A stretch of 11,076 nucleotides of DNA. It comes from an uncultured Eubacteriales bacterium (GTDB lineage: Bacteria > Bacillota > Clostridia > Christensenellales > CAG-138). The stretch covers positions 1 through 11,076 of the forward strand of contig UQRU01000065.1 in the NCBI GenBank assembly GCA_900543475.1. The letters run 5' to 3'. The notes beneath the pieces are model-generated. The model saw only the letters and a program-made list of their open reading frames with translations, ran no database searches and had not been told where the DNA came from. Below are positions 1-7,036 of the stretch, one piece after another. Position 1 is the stretch's first letter, and each line of letters starts with the position of its first letter. The position numbers and the translations under genes are program-made.

Positions 1-134
<134 letters not shown>

Positions 135-160
135 GGAAGCTGCAACACCATACCATGGGG

Positions 161-197
161 AAAGGAAATAGCCAACCGCACCCAGGCGGTTGGCTAT
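161..197 (-). terminator. Intrinsic terminator of the degV gene pair
   Basis: A perfect 12-bp stem pairs ATAGCCAACCGC (168-179) with GCGGTTGGCTAT (186-197) around a 6-base loop. On the minus strand it is followed by the T-rich tract TTCCTTT (167 down to 161). It begins about 22 bases after the stop codon of the downstream DegV gene, the expected place for the end of this transcript. Confidence 0.75.
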
Positions 198-219
198 CTG
201 ACGATGCAGAGGGATGGGA

Positions 220-1068
220 TTAAAAGGCCAACACGATGCCGCCGTCGTTGGCGTACATGGTACTGATGCCGCTGGGACGGCAGATCATGCTATCCCGGAA
301 GGGGCAGACGGCCAGGATCCGCTTGCGCACCTCTTCGGCCCGCTCCAAGCAATTACAATGGGTGATCACCAGCAGCCGGTCCTGGCAGGGCTGGGCGTCG
401 CAGATGGACTTCACATGCTCCACCAGGGCGGTGAGCGCCCGGTTGATGCCCAGGCCTTTGGCCCGTACCACAATGGCGCCCTCCTCGTCCGCGCCCATCA
501 CCAGCTTGATGCGCAGGGCGCTGGTGGCGATGGCCTGCAAATGGTTCAGGCGGCCATTTTTTCGGAAAACGTCCAGGTCCTCCAGCACGAAGTCCGTGGT
601 CAGGCCGGCCACATAGGCCTCCCCGGCCTCCACCACCTCCTGGAAGCTGAGACCCTGCTGGGCCAGCTCCTGGAGCTTCAGGCACAGGGCCACTTCGCCG
701 GCGGCGGCGGAGTGGGAATTGAACACATGGACGTGCTTTTCAGGGTCCGCGGCCATGGCCATCTGGGCGCCGGTATAGGCGCTATCATATGTGCCGCTCA
801 CCTTGGCGGAAAGGGTGACGATATAAATATCCTGTTGGGGACCCTTACATGCCTCGGCAAAGGCCATAGGGGAGGGGCATGCGGAACGGGGCGCCGTGCG
901 GCTTTTTGCCATATCCGCCAGGAAGGTGGCGCAATCTACGGTCCCGTCGTCGATGAAGGTACGGCCGTCCAAGTCGATGGACAGGGGCACCCGCGTAACA
1001 AAGGAGAGGATATCCTCTCCTTGCTGCACATAATCGCAGCAGCTGTCTGCAATGATCTTGTAATGCAT
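220..1068 (-). CDS. DegV family protein (divergent FakB-like copy)
   Basis: This is a 282-residue protein of the DegV family, soluble two-domain proteins that bind a fatty acid. Some members (FakB) present it to the kinase FakA for phosphorylation and entry into phospholipid synthesis. Family marks are the N-terminal ADSCCD (7-12), LSAKVSGTYDSA (86-97), and FRKNGRL (168-174), which matches the usual LKKGGR element. Length is normal. The copy is unusual: where the upstream paralogue has TTSA, this one reads RSACPSP (61-67), and the C-terminal His-Ser-Gly-Pro-Gly element is replaced by YANDGG (272-277). Ligand or role may therefore differ. The ATG at 1068 has AAAGGA about 10 bases upstream. The gene lies 24 bp downstream of the second degV gene and is probably co-transcribed with it. 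No fakA gene is present, so the exact function is unproven. Confidence 0.9.
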   Translation of the reverse strand: MHYKIIADSCCDYVQQGEDILSFVTRVPLSIDLDGRTFIDDGTVDCATFLADMAKSRTAPRSACPSPMAFAEACKGPQQDIYIVTLSAKVSGTYDSAYTGAQMAMAADPEKHVHVFNSHSAAAGEVALCLKLQELAQQGLSFQEVVEAGEAYVAGLTTDFVLEDLDVFRKNGRLNHLQAIATSALRIKLVMGADEEGAIVVRAKGLGINRALTALVEHVKSICDAQPCQDRLLVITHCNCLERAEEVRKRILAVCPFRDSMICRPSGISTMYANDGGIVLAF

Positions 1069-1092
1069 GGTTGATATGTCCTTTATTATGGA

Positions 1093-1965
1093 TTACCGTT
1101 TGGTGCCCAGGAAGAAAAGCGCTAGAGTGCCCGGGCCGCTGTGGGCGCCGATCACCGGCCCTACGTAGTTGATGATCACGTCCTGCACATGGAGCTTATC
1201 CCGGATCATCTGCCCCAACAGCTGGGCTTCCTCCAGACAATCCCCATGGCTGATGAAGATGGTCTGGGTCTCGGGGGCGATGGCGGTCTCCTCCATGTGT
1301 TGGAGCAAGGCCTTGAGGGAGGTGCGGCGGCCCCGCACCTTTTCCACGAAGATCAGCCGGCCCTCGTCGTCCACGTGGAGCACGGGCTTGATATTCAGCA
1401 TGGTGCCCAGCACCGCGGAGGTGGCGGATACCCGCCCGCCCCGGTGCAGATGGTGCAGATCGTCTACCGTGAACCAGTGGCAAAGGTGCAGTTTGTTTTC
1501 TTCCACATAATCCCGCACCTCCTCGATGGACTTACCTGCCCGCTTTTGCTGCACCGCAAGGTAGATGAGCATGCCTTGCCCCAGGGACGCACATAGGGTG
1601 TCCACTGCATACAGCTTTGCATCGGGATATTGTTCGGCCAGCTGGGCGCAAGCAACCGCGCCTGCATTATAGGTGCCGGATAGGGCGGAGGAAAAACCTA
1701 GATACAGGATGTCTTGACCTGCTTGAAGCACTGGCTCCATGGCTTCCACAAACTGGCTTACGTTAACGGCCGAGGTGGTGGCGGGCTTTCCAGCTCGCAA
1801 TAGGGCGTAACAGGTATCAAAGGGAAGGGCTTTTCCCGCTAGATCATTCTCATAGGACGTACCGTCAATGTTGACGGAAAGAGGGAGAACCGTCAAACCA
1901 AGCTCTTGGGCCATGGTGGCGGAAAGGTCGCAGGAAGAGTCGGTAAAAATGGTAAATTCGCGCAT
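1093..1965 (-). CDS. DegV family fatty-acid-binding protein (FakB-like)
   Basis: This 290-residue DegV family protein is the more canonical of two tandem copies. It shows FTDSSCDLS (7-15), the ATTSAV segment (62-67), FSSALSGTYNAG (91-102), LHRGGRVS (173-180) and a C-terminal GAHSGPGTLALFF (273-285). The Thr/Ser pair at 64-65, the Ser cluster at 92-96 and His275 correspond to positions that hold the fatty-acid carboxylate in FakB proteins. By family knowledge it would deliver an acyl chain to a FakA-type kinase, which is not encoded here. Start choice is well supported: AAGGAG (1972-1977, minus) lies 6 bases before the ATG, and a strong promoter sits about 50 bases upstream. The tetR-family gene ends 82 bp upstream on the same strand. 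The specific ligand is unknown. Confidence 0.93.
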   Translation of the reverse strand: MREFTIFTDSSCDLSATMAQELGLTVLPLSVNIDGTSYENDLAGKALPFDTCYALLRAGKPATTSAVNVSQFVEAMEPVLQAGQDILYLGFSSALSGTYNAGAVACAQLAEQYPDAKLYAVDTLCASLGQGMLIYLAVQQKRAGKSIEEVRDYVEENKLHLCHWFTVDDLHHLHRGGRVSATSAVLGTMLNIKPVLHVDDEGRLIFVEKVRGRRTSLKALLQHMEETAIAPETQTIFISHGDCLEEAQLLGQMIRDKLHVQDVIINYVGPVIGAHSGPGTLALFFLGTKR

Positions 1966-2016
1966 GGGCAGCTCCTTCCAGATAGAAAGTTAACGGTGAT
2001 AACCAAATATGAAAAA

Positions 2017-2045
2017 ATTATACTCCATACCCATGCAAAAGTCAA
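2017..2045 (-). promoter_or_regulatory. Sigma-A type promoter for the degV pair
   Basis: On the minus strand TTGACT (2045-2040) and TATAAT (2022-2017) are separated by exactly 17 bases. The -10 is perfect and the -35 has one mismatch. Transcription would start near 2010 and leave a leader of about 45 bases before the degV ATG at 1965. The -35 box lies only a few bases beyond the tetR stop codon, so the degV genes can be transcribed independently of tetR. Confidence 0.85.
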
Positions 2046-2061
2046 TGTCATGCAAGGTCAA
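2032..2061. repeat. Near-identical direct repeat over the degV -35 region
   Basis: CATGCAAAAGTCAA (2032-2045) and CATGCAAGGTCAA (2049-2061) are two copies spaced 17 bases start to start. The first covers the -35 box of the degV promoter. The second runs into the last codons of the tetR-family gene. Direct repeats at this spacing can be binding sites for a dimeric regulator on one helix face, but chance or a local duplication would also explain them. Confidence 0.5.
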
Positions 2062-2620
2062 ACTCCCGCACAATGGCGCTACGGATGGCTTCCATCACGT
2101 CTGGGGTCATGGGCAGTTCGCCGTTATCTAGCATCAGGGCCGCACCATAGATCAAGGAGCGAACCACATATGTTTTACGCCGCTCCACATCCGGGGGCAT
2201 CTCCACCTGTTGGCAATAGGTGCGTATGATGCTGCGGGTACATTGGCTCAGCTGGGCCATAATGGTGCGGGCGCCAGGGTCCAGGGAATCGTCCCGCAGG
2301 GTGATGATGGAGCGAAAATGGGGATTTTCCAGTAAAAATTCGATATAGGCCATGCTGATTTCAATCAGCTGCCGCCGAGGATCTCCCGCGTATTGGCGCA
2401 CGATGGCCTGCTGTTTTTTATGCCATTGCTGTTGGATATACAGCACAATGGATAAGATCAAGTCATTTTTATCCTGAAAGTGCTTATAGGGCGCAGCGCA
2501 AGAAACGCCGCAGGCATTGGCTACCTGCCGCATGGAGAAATTTTGGATGCCCCGGGCTTCAATTTCCTGAATCCCCGCAAGGATCAGGCGCTCCCGCATG
2601 GAAGCTTCCTCATGGGACAT
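2048..2620 (-). CDS. TetR/AcrR family transcriptional regulator
   Basis: This is a 190-residue one-component repressor-type regulator. The N-terminal DNA-binding domain is clear at residues 8-55: a first helix (RERLILAGIQEI), then the helix-turn-helix FSMRQVANACGVSCAAPYKHF, which matches the TetR pattern of 'AGVSxxxxYxHF' closely. The remainder is the variable all-helical ligand-binding and dimerisation domain, whose ligand cannot be read from sequence. The ATG at 2620 has AAGGAG 11 bases upstream. A second ATG at 2599 (residue 8) has GAGGAA 6 bases upstream and is a real alternative, although residue 1 leaves the more usual N-terminal tail. Likely targets are itself, the divergent flavoprotein gene and the downstream degV pair. 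Confidence 0.92.
   Translation of the reverse strand: MSHEEASMRERLILAGIQEIEARGIQNFSMRQVANACGVSCAAPYKHFQDKNDLILSIVLYIQQQWHKKQQAIVRQYAGDPRRQLIEISMAYIEFLLENPHFRSIITLRDDSLDPGARTIMAQLSQCTRSIIRTYCQQVEMPPDVERRKTYVVRSLIYGAALMLDNGELPMTPDVMEAIRSAIVREFDLA
2597..2614. repeat. Near-perfect palindrome at the tetR-family gene start
   Basis: Read on the plus strand, CATGGAAGCTTCC followed by T and CATG forms a 17-base palindrome broken by a single extra base. It lies between the two candidate start codons of the TetR-family gene. It has the size and symmetry of a TetR operator, but it is inside or next to coding sequence and may be fortuitous. Confidence 0.35.
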
Positions 2621-2668
2621 AATGGACCGCGCTCCTTTCCGCCTTTCGTAGACCGGCTATCGCCATGT

Positions 2669-2696
2669 ATTATAGCACAACCGCTCCGCTTGTAAA
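2669..2696 (-). promoter_or_regulatory. Promoter of the tetR-family gene
   Basis: On the minus strand TTTACA (2696-2691) and a perfect TATAAT (2674-2669) are separated by 16 bases. Start of transcription is expected near 2662, about 42 bases before the ATG at 2620. It faces away from the flavoprotein promoter about 33 bases to its right. Confidence 0.75.
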
Positions 2697-2728
2697 ACCT
2701 ACTTTCCCACAGACCCAGGGAAGGAGGA

Positions 2729-2757
2729 TTGACAAGGGGGATGGACAAGCACATAAT
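2729..2757 (+). promoter_or_regulatory. Promoter of the flavoprotein gene
   Basis: TTGACA (2729-2734) and CATAAT (2752-2757) are separated by 17 bases: a perfect -35 and a -10 with one mismatch. Transcription would begin near 2764, just ahead of the ribosome binding site. This rules out the longer reading frame that opens at 2729, because its start codon would lie inside the promoter. Confidence 0.75.
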
Positions 2758-2782
2758 GGAAGATAACGAGGAGGTGTTTCTT

Positions 2783-3403
2783 ATGAAGGTGATCTTATTA
2801 AACGGCAGTCCCCACGAGGCGGGTTGCACCTATACCGCCCTAATGGAAGTGGCTAAAGTATTGGAAAAACAAGGAATAGAAACGGAGCTGTTTCAGCTGG
2901 GCAAAAGTCCGGTGGCAGGCTGCACCGCCTGCGGGGCTTGCGCTAAGACCCATCGCTGCGTAATAGACGACAAGGTGAATTTGTTTGTGGAAAAGCTGCT
3001 GGATGCGGACGGTTTGGTGGTAGGTTCGCCAGTTTATTATGCTGGGCCCGCCGGTCAGGTGACCGCCTTTTTAGACCGGGTCTTTTATTGCAAAGGGAGC
3101 CTATATGCCAACAAATTGGGCGCTGCAGTGATCTCTTGCCGCCGGGGCGGGGCTTCCGCCGCGTTTGACCGGCTGAACAAATACTTTACCATTAGCAATA
3201 TGCCGGTGGTGTCCTCCCAATATTGGAATCAGGTACACGGCAACACCCCAGAAGAGGTATTGCAGGATCTGGAGGGCCTCCAAACCATGCGCACCCTGGG
3301 CGCCAATATGGCGTGGCTGCTTCAGTGCATTCAGGCGGGTAAAGCGGCGGGCATTCAGCCGCCGGCGCTGGAGAAGAAAGTGGCTACCAATTTTATCCGG
3401 TGA
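2783..3403 (+). CDS. Flavodoxin-fold Fe-S flavoprotein / NAD(P)H-dependent FMN reductase family
   Basis: This 206-residue protein has the NADPH-dependent FMN reductase (flavodoxin-like) fold. The N-terminal strand and FMN phosphate loop read MKVILLNGSPHEAGCTYTAL, followed by a compact cysteine motif C47-x2-C50-x2-C53-x5-C59. That spacing matches the compact 4Fe-4S motif of Isf-type iron-sulfur flavoproteins. GSPVYYAGPAGQVTAFLDR (about 80-98) is the conserved second FMN-contact region. It probably moves electrons between FMN and a small redox partner in the cytoplasm; partner and substrate are unknown. The start at 2783 has GAGGAGG about 6 bases upstream. The gene is divergent from the tetR-family gene, a layout typical of repressor and target. 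A plain quinone or nitro reductase is possible, but the four cysteines favour an Fe-S protein. Confidence 0.88.
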   Translation: MKVILLNGSPHEAGCTYTALMEVAKVLEKQGIETELFQLGKSPVAGCTACGACAKTHRCVIDDKVNLFVEKLLDADGLVVGSPVYYAGPAGQVTAFLDRVFYCKGSLYANKLGAAVISCRRGGASAAFDRLNKYFTISNMPVVSSQYWNQVHGNTPEEVLQDLEGLQTMRTLGANMAWLLQCIQAGKAAGIQPPALEKKVATNFIR

Positions 3404-3417
3404 TTGCTGCCTTGTTC

Positions 3418-3459
3418 GCGCTTCCCGGGGCGCCGGGGGGGCGGCGCCCCGGGAAGCGC
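3418..3459. repeat. Perfect GC-rich palindrome with a G6 loop
   Basis: An 18-bp perfect inverted repeat (3418-3435 with 3442-3459) surrounds a loop of six G. It starts 15 bases after the flavoprotein stop codon and lacks a T tract, so it does not look like the terminator itself, which follows immediately. The sequence G7CGGCG in its centre recurs at 10984-10995 and, inverted, at 118-129, suggesting a genome-wide intergenic palindromic element. Confidence 0.8.
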
Positions 3460-3467
3460 CTGGCATG

Positions 3468-3506
3468 CCACGAAAAAAAGCCGATGTAAGCGGCTTTTTT
3501 TCGTGG
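3468..3506. terminator. Bidirectional intrinsic terminator
   Basis: CCACGAAAAAAAGCCG (3468-3483) pairs perfectly over 16 bp with 3491-3506 around a 7-base loop. The GC-rich core next to the loop is flanked by A7 on one side and T7 on the other, so the hairpin ends in a U tract when read in either direction. It stops the plus-strand flavoprotein gene and the convergent transketolase gene, whose stop codon is 12 bases away. Confidence 0.9.
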
Positions 3507-3517
3507 CCGTAAGGCCC

Positions 3518-5485
3518 TTATTTCACCAAAGACCGAGCTGCGTCGATGACGGCCTGGGTGTTGATGCCGAATTCCTGGAACAGGGTGCCGGCAGGGGCGG
3601 AGGCGCCGAAGTGGTCGATGGCGATCACCTTGCCATCCAGGCCGGTGTATTTATGCCATCCAAAGCTGCTGGCGGCTTCCACAGCCACCCGGGCGGTGAC
3701 GGCGCGGGGCAGGACGGACTCCTGGTATTCCACATCCTGCTGCTCGAACAGATCCATGCAGGGTACGGATACCACCCGCACAGAGATATCTTCCTTCTCC
3801 AGGGCGTCGGCGGCTTCCATGATGCACTGCACCTCGGAGCCGGAGGCCATCAGGATTACGTCCGGCAGGCCGTTGGCCGTATCCCGGAGGATATAGGCGC
3901 CCCGTTCCACATCCCGGCTGGTTTCCGCGTATTGGGGCAGGTTTTGCCGGGTCAAAGCCATCACCGCAGGCAGGCCGTGACGCAGGGCGGCGATGTAGCA
4001 GGCCGCGGTTTCCTTGGTGTCCGCGGGGCGGAAAACCAGGGTGTCCGGGGTGGCCCGCAGGGCGGCTAGGTGCTCGATGGGCTGATGGGTGGGGCCGTCC
4101 TCGCCAACGCCGATGCTGTCGTGGGTCAGCACATAGATCACCGGCAGCTTCATCAGGGCGGAGAGGCGCAGGGCGGGCTTGAGGTAGTCGGCAAACACCA
4201 TGAAGGTGGCGCAATAGGGCCTTAAGCCGCCGTAGAGGGCTATGCCGTTGCAGGCAGCCGCCATGGCAAATTCCCGGATGCCAAAGTGGATGTTTTTGCC
4301 TGTGCGGTCCCCAGGGGCGTAGAAGGCTTCTCCCTTGAGCTCGGTCTTATTGGAGGGAGCCAGGTCTGCGCTGCCGCCAAACAGGTTGGGAAGATACTGG
4401 TTCAGCTTGTTGAGGACGGTTCCGCTGGAGGCCCGGGTGGCGGTGGGCTTGTCCGCTGCAAACAGGCTGTCGTCCTGGAGCAGGGCCTCGGGCAGCTCCT
4501 TGCTGTGATAGGCTTGCCACTGGGCATACAGTTCCGGATAGGCGGCTTGGTAGGCCTGGAACATGGCGTTGTAATCCGCTTCCTGCTTTTCAAAGCCGGG
4601 GAGCATGGCCGCAAAGTGATCCCGTACATCCTGAGGGATCTCAAAGGGCGCAGCCTCCCAGTGATAGAATTCCCGCATGGCGGCAATGTTTTCCGCGCCC
4701 AGGGGTTCGCCATGGGCGGAAGCCTTGCCCTCCTTGGGGGTCCCGTGGGCAATGTTGGTATGGACGATGATCAAGGAAGGGGTGCTGGTGGTTTTGGCCT
4801 TGGCGATGGCCGCCTCAATGGCTGCCACGTCCTCGCCGTCGGCCACCTGCTGCACGTCCCAGCCGTAGGCTTCGTAACGCTTTTGCACATCCTCGGTGAG
4901 GGCGATATCCGTACTGCCTTCGATGGTGATCCGGTTGCTATCATAGAGGACGATCAACTTGTTGAGCTGCATCACCCCTGCCAGGGCGGCGGCTTCCGCC
5001 TGGACGCCTTCCATCATGCAGCCGTCCCCCATGAGCACGTAGGTATAGTTATCTACCACCGGATAGCCTTCCCGGTTGAAGATGGCAGCCAGATGGCTTT
5101 CCGCCATGGCCATGCCCACCGCCATGGCGATGCCCTGGCCCAGGGGGCCGGAGGTAGCTTCCACGCCGACGGTATGGCCGTATTCCGGATGGCCGGGGGT
5201 CTTGCTGCCCCACTGCCGGAAGGCCTTAAGATCCTCTATGCCAAGGGGATAGCCAAACAGGTGGAGCAGGGCGTATTCCAGCATAGAGGCGTGGCCCGCG
5301 CTCAGAACGAACCGGTCCCTCGCCTGCCAAGCAGGATCCTTGGGGTTATGTTTCATTTGCTTCCAGATGGCATAGGCCATGGGCGCGGAGCCGATGGGCA
5401 TACCGGGATGGCCGCTGTTGGCTTTTTGCACAGAGTCTGCCGCCAGCATACGAATGGCGGTGATGGCGCGGGACTGGGCTGTCAT
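3518..5485 (-). CDS. tkt: Transketolase
   Basis: This is a full-length 655-residue transketolase, the thiamine-diphosphate enzyme that moves two-carbon ketol units between sugar phosphates in the non-oxidative pentose phosphate pathway. The N-terminal cofactor domain has [16 protein letters not shown] (about 23-38) and [18 protein letters not shown], the thiamine-pyrophosphate/Mg motif, followed by the metal-ligand segment with DSNR. The central pyrimidine-binding domain has [20 protein letters not shown], with the catalytic Glu of the REFAM motif, and [17 protein letters not shown]. The C-terminal domain ends in the expected GHFG-like region ([17 protein letters not shown]). The start is supported by AGGAGG (5494-5499, minus), 8 bases upstream. 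The gene stands alone, sharing a terminator with the convergent flavoprotein gene. No frameshift or missing catalytic segment is seen. Confidence 0.97.
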   Translation of the reverse strand: MTAQSRAITAIRMLAADSVQKANSGHPGMPIGSAPMAYAIWKQMKHNPKDPAWQARDRFVLSAGHASMLEYALLHLFGYPLGIEDLKAFRQWGSKTPGHPEYGHTVGVEATSGPLGQGIAMAVGMAMAESHLAAIFNREGYPVVDNYTYVLMGDGCMMEGVQAEAAALAGVMQLNKLIVLYDSNRITIEGSTDIALTEDVQKRYEAYGWDVQQVADGEDVAAIEAAIAKAKTTSTPSLIIVHTNIAHGTPKEGKASAHGEPLGAENIAAMREFYHWEAAPFEIPQDVRDHFAAMLPGFEKQEADYNAMFQAYQAAYPELYAQWQAYHSKELPEALLQDDSLFAADKPTATRASSGTVLNKLNQYLPNLFGGSADLAPSNKTELKGEAFYAPGDRTGKNIHFGIREFAMAAACNGIALYGGLRPYCATFMVFADYLKPALRLSALMKLPVIYVLTHDSIGVGEDGPTHQPIEHLAALRATPDTLVFRPADTKETAACYIAALRHGLPAVMALTRQNLPQYAETSRDVERGAYILRDTANGLPDVILMASGSEVQCIMEAADALEKEDISVRVVSVPCMDLFEQQDVEYQESVLPRAVTARVAVEAASSFGWHKYTGLDGKVIAIDHFGASAPAGTLFQEFGINTQAVIDAARSLVK

Positions 5486-5534
5486 GTTTGAAACCTCCTG
5501 GATAGAAATAAAATAGGAACCAAAACGAAAGAAG

Positions 5535-5582
5535 GGTTGATGTTACAAAACATCACAATTATGTTTAATGGTATCATCAACC
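5535..5582. promoter_or_regulatory. Long imperfect palindrome in the tkt leader
   Basis: GGTTGATG (5535-5542) and CATCAACC (5575-5582) form a perfect 8-bp outer arm. Inside are TAC/GTA and AAACAT/ATGTTT, giving an interrupted palindrome of about 48 bases that is markedly AT-rich against its surroundings. It lies 50-97 bases upstream of the tkt ATG and overlaps the candidate -10 region. It may be an operator or an mRNA leader stem; no T tract follows it on the tkt strand, so a terminator is unlikely. Confidence 0.5.
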
Positions 5583-5596
5583 TAAAAAGAAGTCAA
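5568..5596 (-). promoter_or_regulatory. Candidate tkt promoter
   Basis: On the minus strand TTGACT (5596-5591) lies 17 bases from TACCAT (5573-5568). The -35 has one mismatch, but the -10 matches only four of six bases. Position (start near 5561, leader about 75 bases) and AT-rich context favour it. It is weaker than the other promoters in the window. Confidence 0.45.
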
Positions 5597-5742
5597 CCGT
5601 CTTCCCGGCAGCTTTCTGGGGAAACCCAGCGCAAGGGGGGAGGCGGGGACCAGCCGGGCCAAGGGATGCCCTACAAAAAACAGCGTGGGGGCAAGGGCCC
5701 ATACATAATAAGTATACTATTTCCCGGGAAAAAAGGGAAGGG
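5583..5742. other. Intergenic stretch between tkt and the M20 gene
   Basis: This is the upstream part of the 257-bp gap between the tkt start and the M20 stop. I see no gene and no convincing terminator for the M20 gene. Visible structures are a small CTGGG/CCCAG hairpin with a GAAA loop (5616-5629), an AGTATACT palindrome (5711-5718) and a TTTCCCGGGAAA palindrome near 5720-5731. Part of the tkt transcript could come from M20 read-through. Confidence 0.5.
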
Positions 5743-6837
5743 TCAAGGCAACCGGGCCAGGGCCAGGAATATATCTAGGCCCCGGGATAGTACCGCCTCG
5801 TTAAAGTCAAAGGCCGGGTTGTGCAGGGGGGCAGCTTGTTCCCCCACTCCCAGGAAGAAAAACAAGCTGGGCCGGGCTTGGGCAAAAAAGGAAAAATCGT
5901 CCGTGGTCATGCTGGGGGCAGGGAGGGGGGATAGCAGATCCCCCGCCAAGGCGACCAATGCAGGGTCGTTCAACAGGGGGGGATAGCCGGGGCTGAAGGC
6001 CAGGGCCGCCTGGCAGCCCTGCTGGGCGGCGGTTTCCTCGGCTAAGGCTTGCAGGCCCTGTTGGGCTTGGGCGAACACCTGGTCATTGAACACCCGCAAG
6101 GTGCCTTCCAGGCGGGTATGGTCGCTGAGGGCGTTGCGCACCTGCCCGCTCTCCATCCGGCCAAAGCCCAAGACCCGGGGCTCTGCCGGGGGGAAGCCGG
6201 CGTCCATAAAGGCATAGGCGGCCCGAAGGAATTCCGCCCCCGCCAGCAGGGCGTCGTTGCCCTGCTGCCGGTTGGCGATGTGTACGCTGCGGCCTCGGAT
6301 GGTAAGGGTCACCTCGCTACTGCGGGCCATCATGGGGCCGGGCCGGGCAAAGGCCTGGCCTTCCGGAAGCCCGGGCCAAAGATGGCAGCCGAATATCCGG
6401 CTTACCCTATATTCGTCCAGCACCCCCTGGCTACAGATATCCGCCGCCCCGCCGGTGGTCTCCTCTGCCGGCTGGAAGATCAGAAGCAGGTTGTGGGGCA
6501 GGCTGTCCCGTATCGCTTCCCAGGCATGGGCCAGGCCCAGCAGCATGGCCATGTGGCCGTCGTGGCCGCAGGCGTGCATGCAGCCCGGGTGCCGGGACCC
6601 ATAGGCCCGGCCTTCCGCTTCCTGAATGGGCAGGGCATCCAGCTCCGCCCGAAAACCGATGGTATCCCCTTTCCCGCCATCAAAATAAGCGCACAATGCC
6701 TGGGGGATGGGATGGAACAACCGGCAGGGCAAAGGGGCCAGGGCCGCCTCCACATAGGCTAGGGTCTCGGGGACTTGCCGGTCCAATTCCGGGATCTGGT
6801 GCAGGTCCCGGCGAAAACGGGTAAGCAGGTTTTGCAT
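5743..6837 (-). CDS. M20 family metallo-amidohydrolase, possibly N-acetyldiaminopimelate deacetylase
   Basis: This 364-residue protein belongs to the M20 peptidase/amidohydrolase family (hippurate hydrolase and N-acetyl-DAP deacetylase group). It opens with FRRDLHQIPELD (8-19). Metal and catalytic marks are Asp67 in AELDALP, Cys90 and His92 in MHACGHDGHM, the Glu pair 125-126 in QPAEETTGG, His152 in GCHLWPG, and His339 near the end. The lid/dimer domain includes GRSVHIA with His186. The usual GEDF-type segment reads TDDF here (312-315). Family members remove acyl groups from amino acids. The divergent dap operon uses the acetyl route through DapH and needs such a deacetylase, so that role is an inference; generic aminoacylase or hippuricase is the alternative. 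The start at 6837 has AGGAG 7 bases upstream; a longer frame to 6951 would overlap the promoter. Confidence 0.9.
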   Translation of the reverse strand: MQNLLTRFRRDLHQIPELDRQVPETLAYVEAALAPLPCRLFHPIPQALCAYFDGGKGDTIGFRAELDALPIQEAEGRAYGSRHPGCMHACGHDGHMAMLLGLAHAWEAIRDSLPHNLLLIFQPAEETTGGAADICSQGVLDEYRVSRIFGCHLWPGLPEGQAFARPGPMMARSSEVTLTIRGRSVHIANRQQGNDALLAGAEFLRAAYAFMDAGFPPAEPRVLGFGRMESGQVRNALSDHTRLEGTLRVFNDQVFAQAQQGLQALAEETAAQQGCQAALAFSPGYPPLLNDPALVALAGDLLSPLPAPSMTTDDFSFFAQARPSLFFFLGVGEQAAPLHNPAFDFNEAVLSRGLDIFLALARLP

Positions 6838-6922
6838 GGCATAGCTCCTGTTGGAAAGCTGTAAAATCCGGCCCCTGGGCCGGGGAAACCCGCCCCTGGC
6901 CCCAACGGCGGCCGCTGTTACC

Positions 6923-6951
6923 ATTGTAAGGCCCCAGGCCGGGAATAGCAA
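6923..6951 (-). promoter_or_regulatory. Promoter of the M20 amidohydrolase gene
   Basis: On the minus strand TTGCTA (6951-6946) and TACAAT (6928-6923) are 17 bases apart. The -10 has one mismatch and the -35 two. Transcription would begin near 6916, giving a leader of about 80 bases that contains a small GC hairpin at 6868-6883. This supports the shorter start at 6837. Confidence 0.6.
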
Positions 6952-7004
6952 GGGGGCCGGCTAGGTGTAAAGGGAATGGCAGATGGGTTGTAAAAAAAGG
7001 ATGC

Positions 7005-7034
7005 TTGACGGAAGGGAAGTCCATATGTTAGCAT
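7005..7034 (+). promoter_or_regulatory. Promoter of the lysC-dap operon
   Basis: TTGACG (7005-7010) is followed after 18 bases by TAGCAT (7029-7034). The -35 has one mismatch; the -10 matches only four of six. Transcription would start a few bases further on, right at the 5' side of the lysine riboswitch, which is the main support for this call. Confidence 0.55.
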
Positions 7035-7036
7035 AA

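Noticed and set aside
214..1074. 286-residue open frame opposite the downstream DegV gene
   Set aside because: It almost exactly mirrors the DegV gene, which has clear family motifs; the antisense product resembles nothing known to me.
3418..3459. GC palindrome as the flavoprotein terminator
   Set aside because: No T tract follows, and a complete terminator lies right after it.
4286..5491. 401-residue open frame on the plus strand opposite transketolase
   Set aside because: It is the mirror of a well-supported high-GC gene; it has no recognisable domain, and such antisense frames accompany most genes here.
6838..6951. 38-residue N-terminal extension of the M20 protein
   Set aside because: It would start at the -35 box of the likely promoter, and the family's conserved N-terminus begins just after 6837 with a good ribosome binding site.
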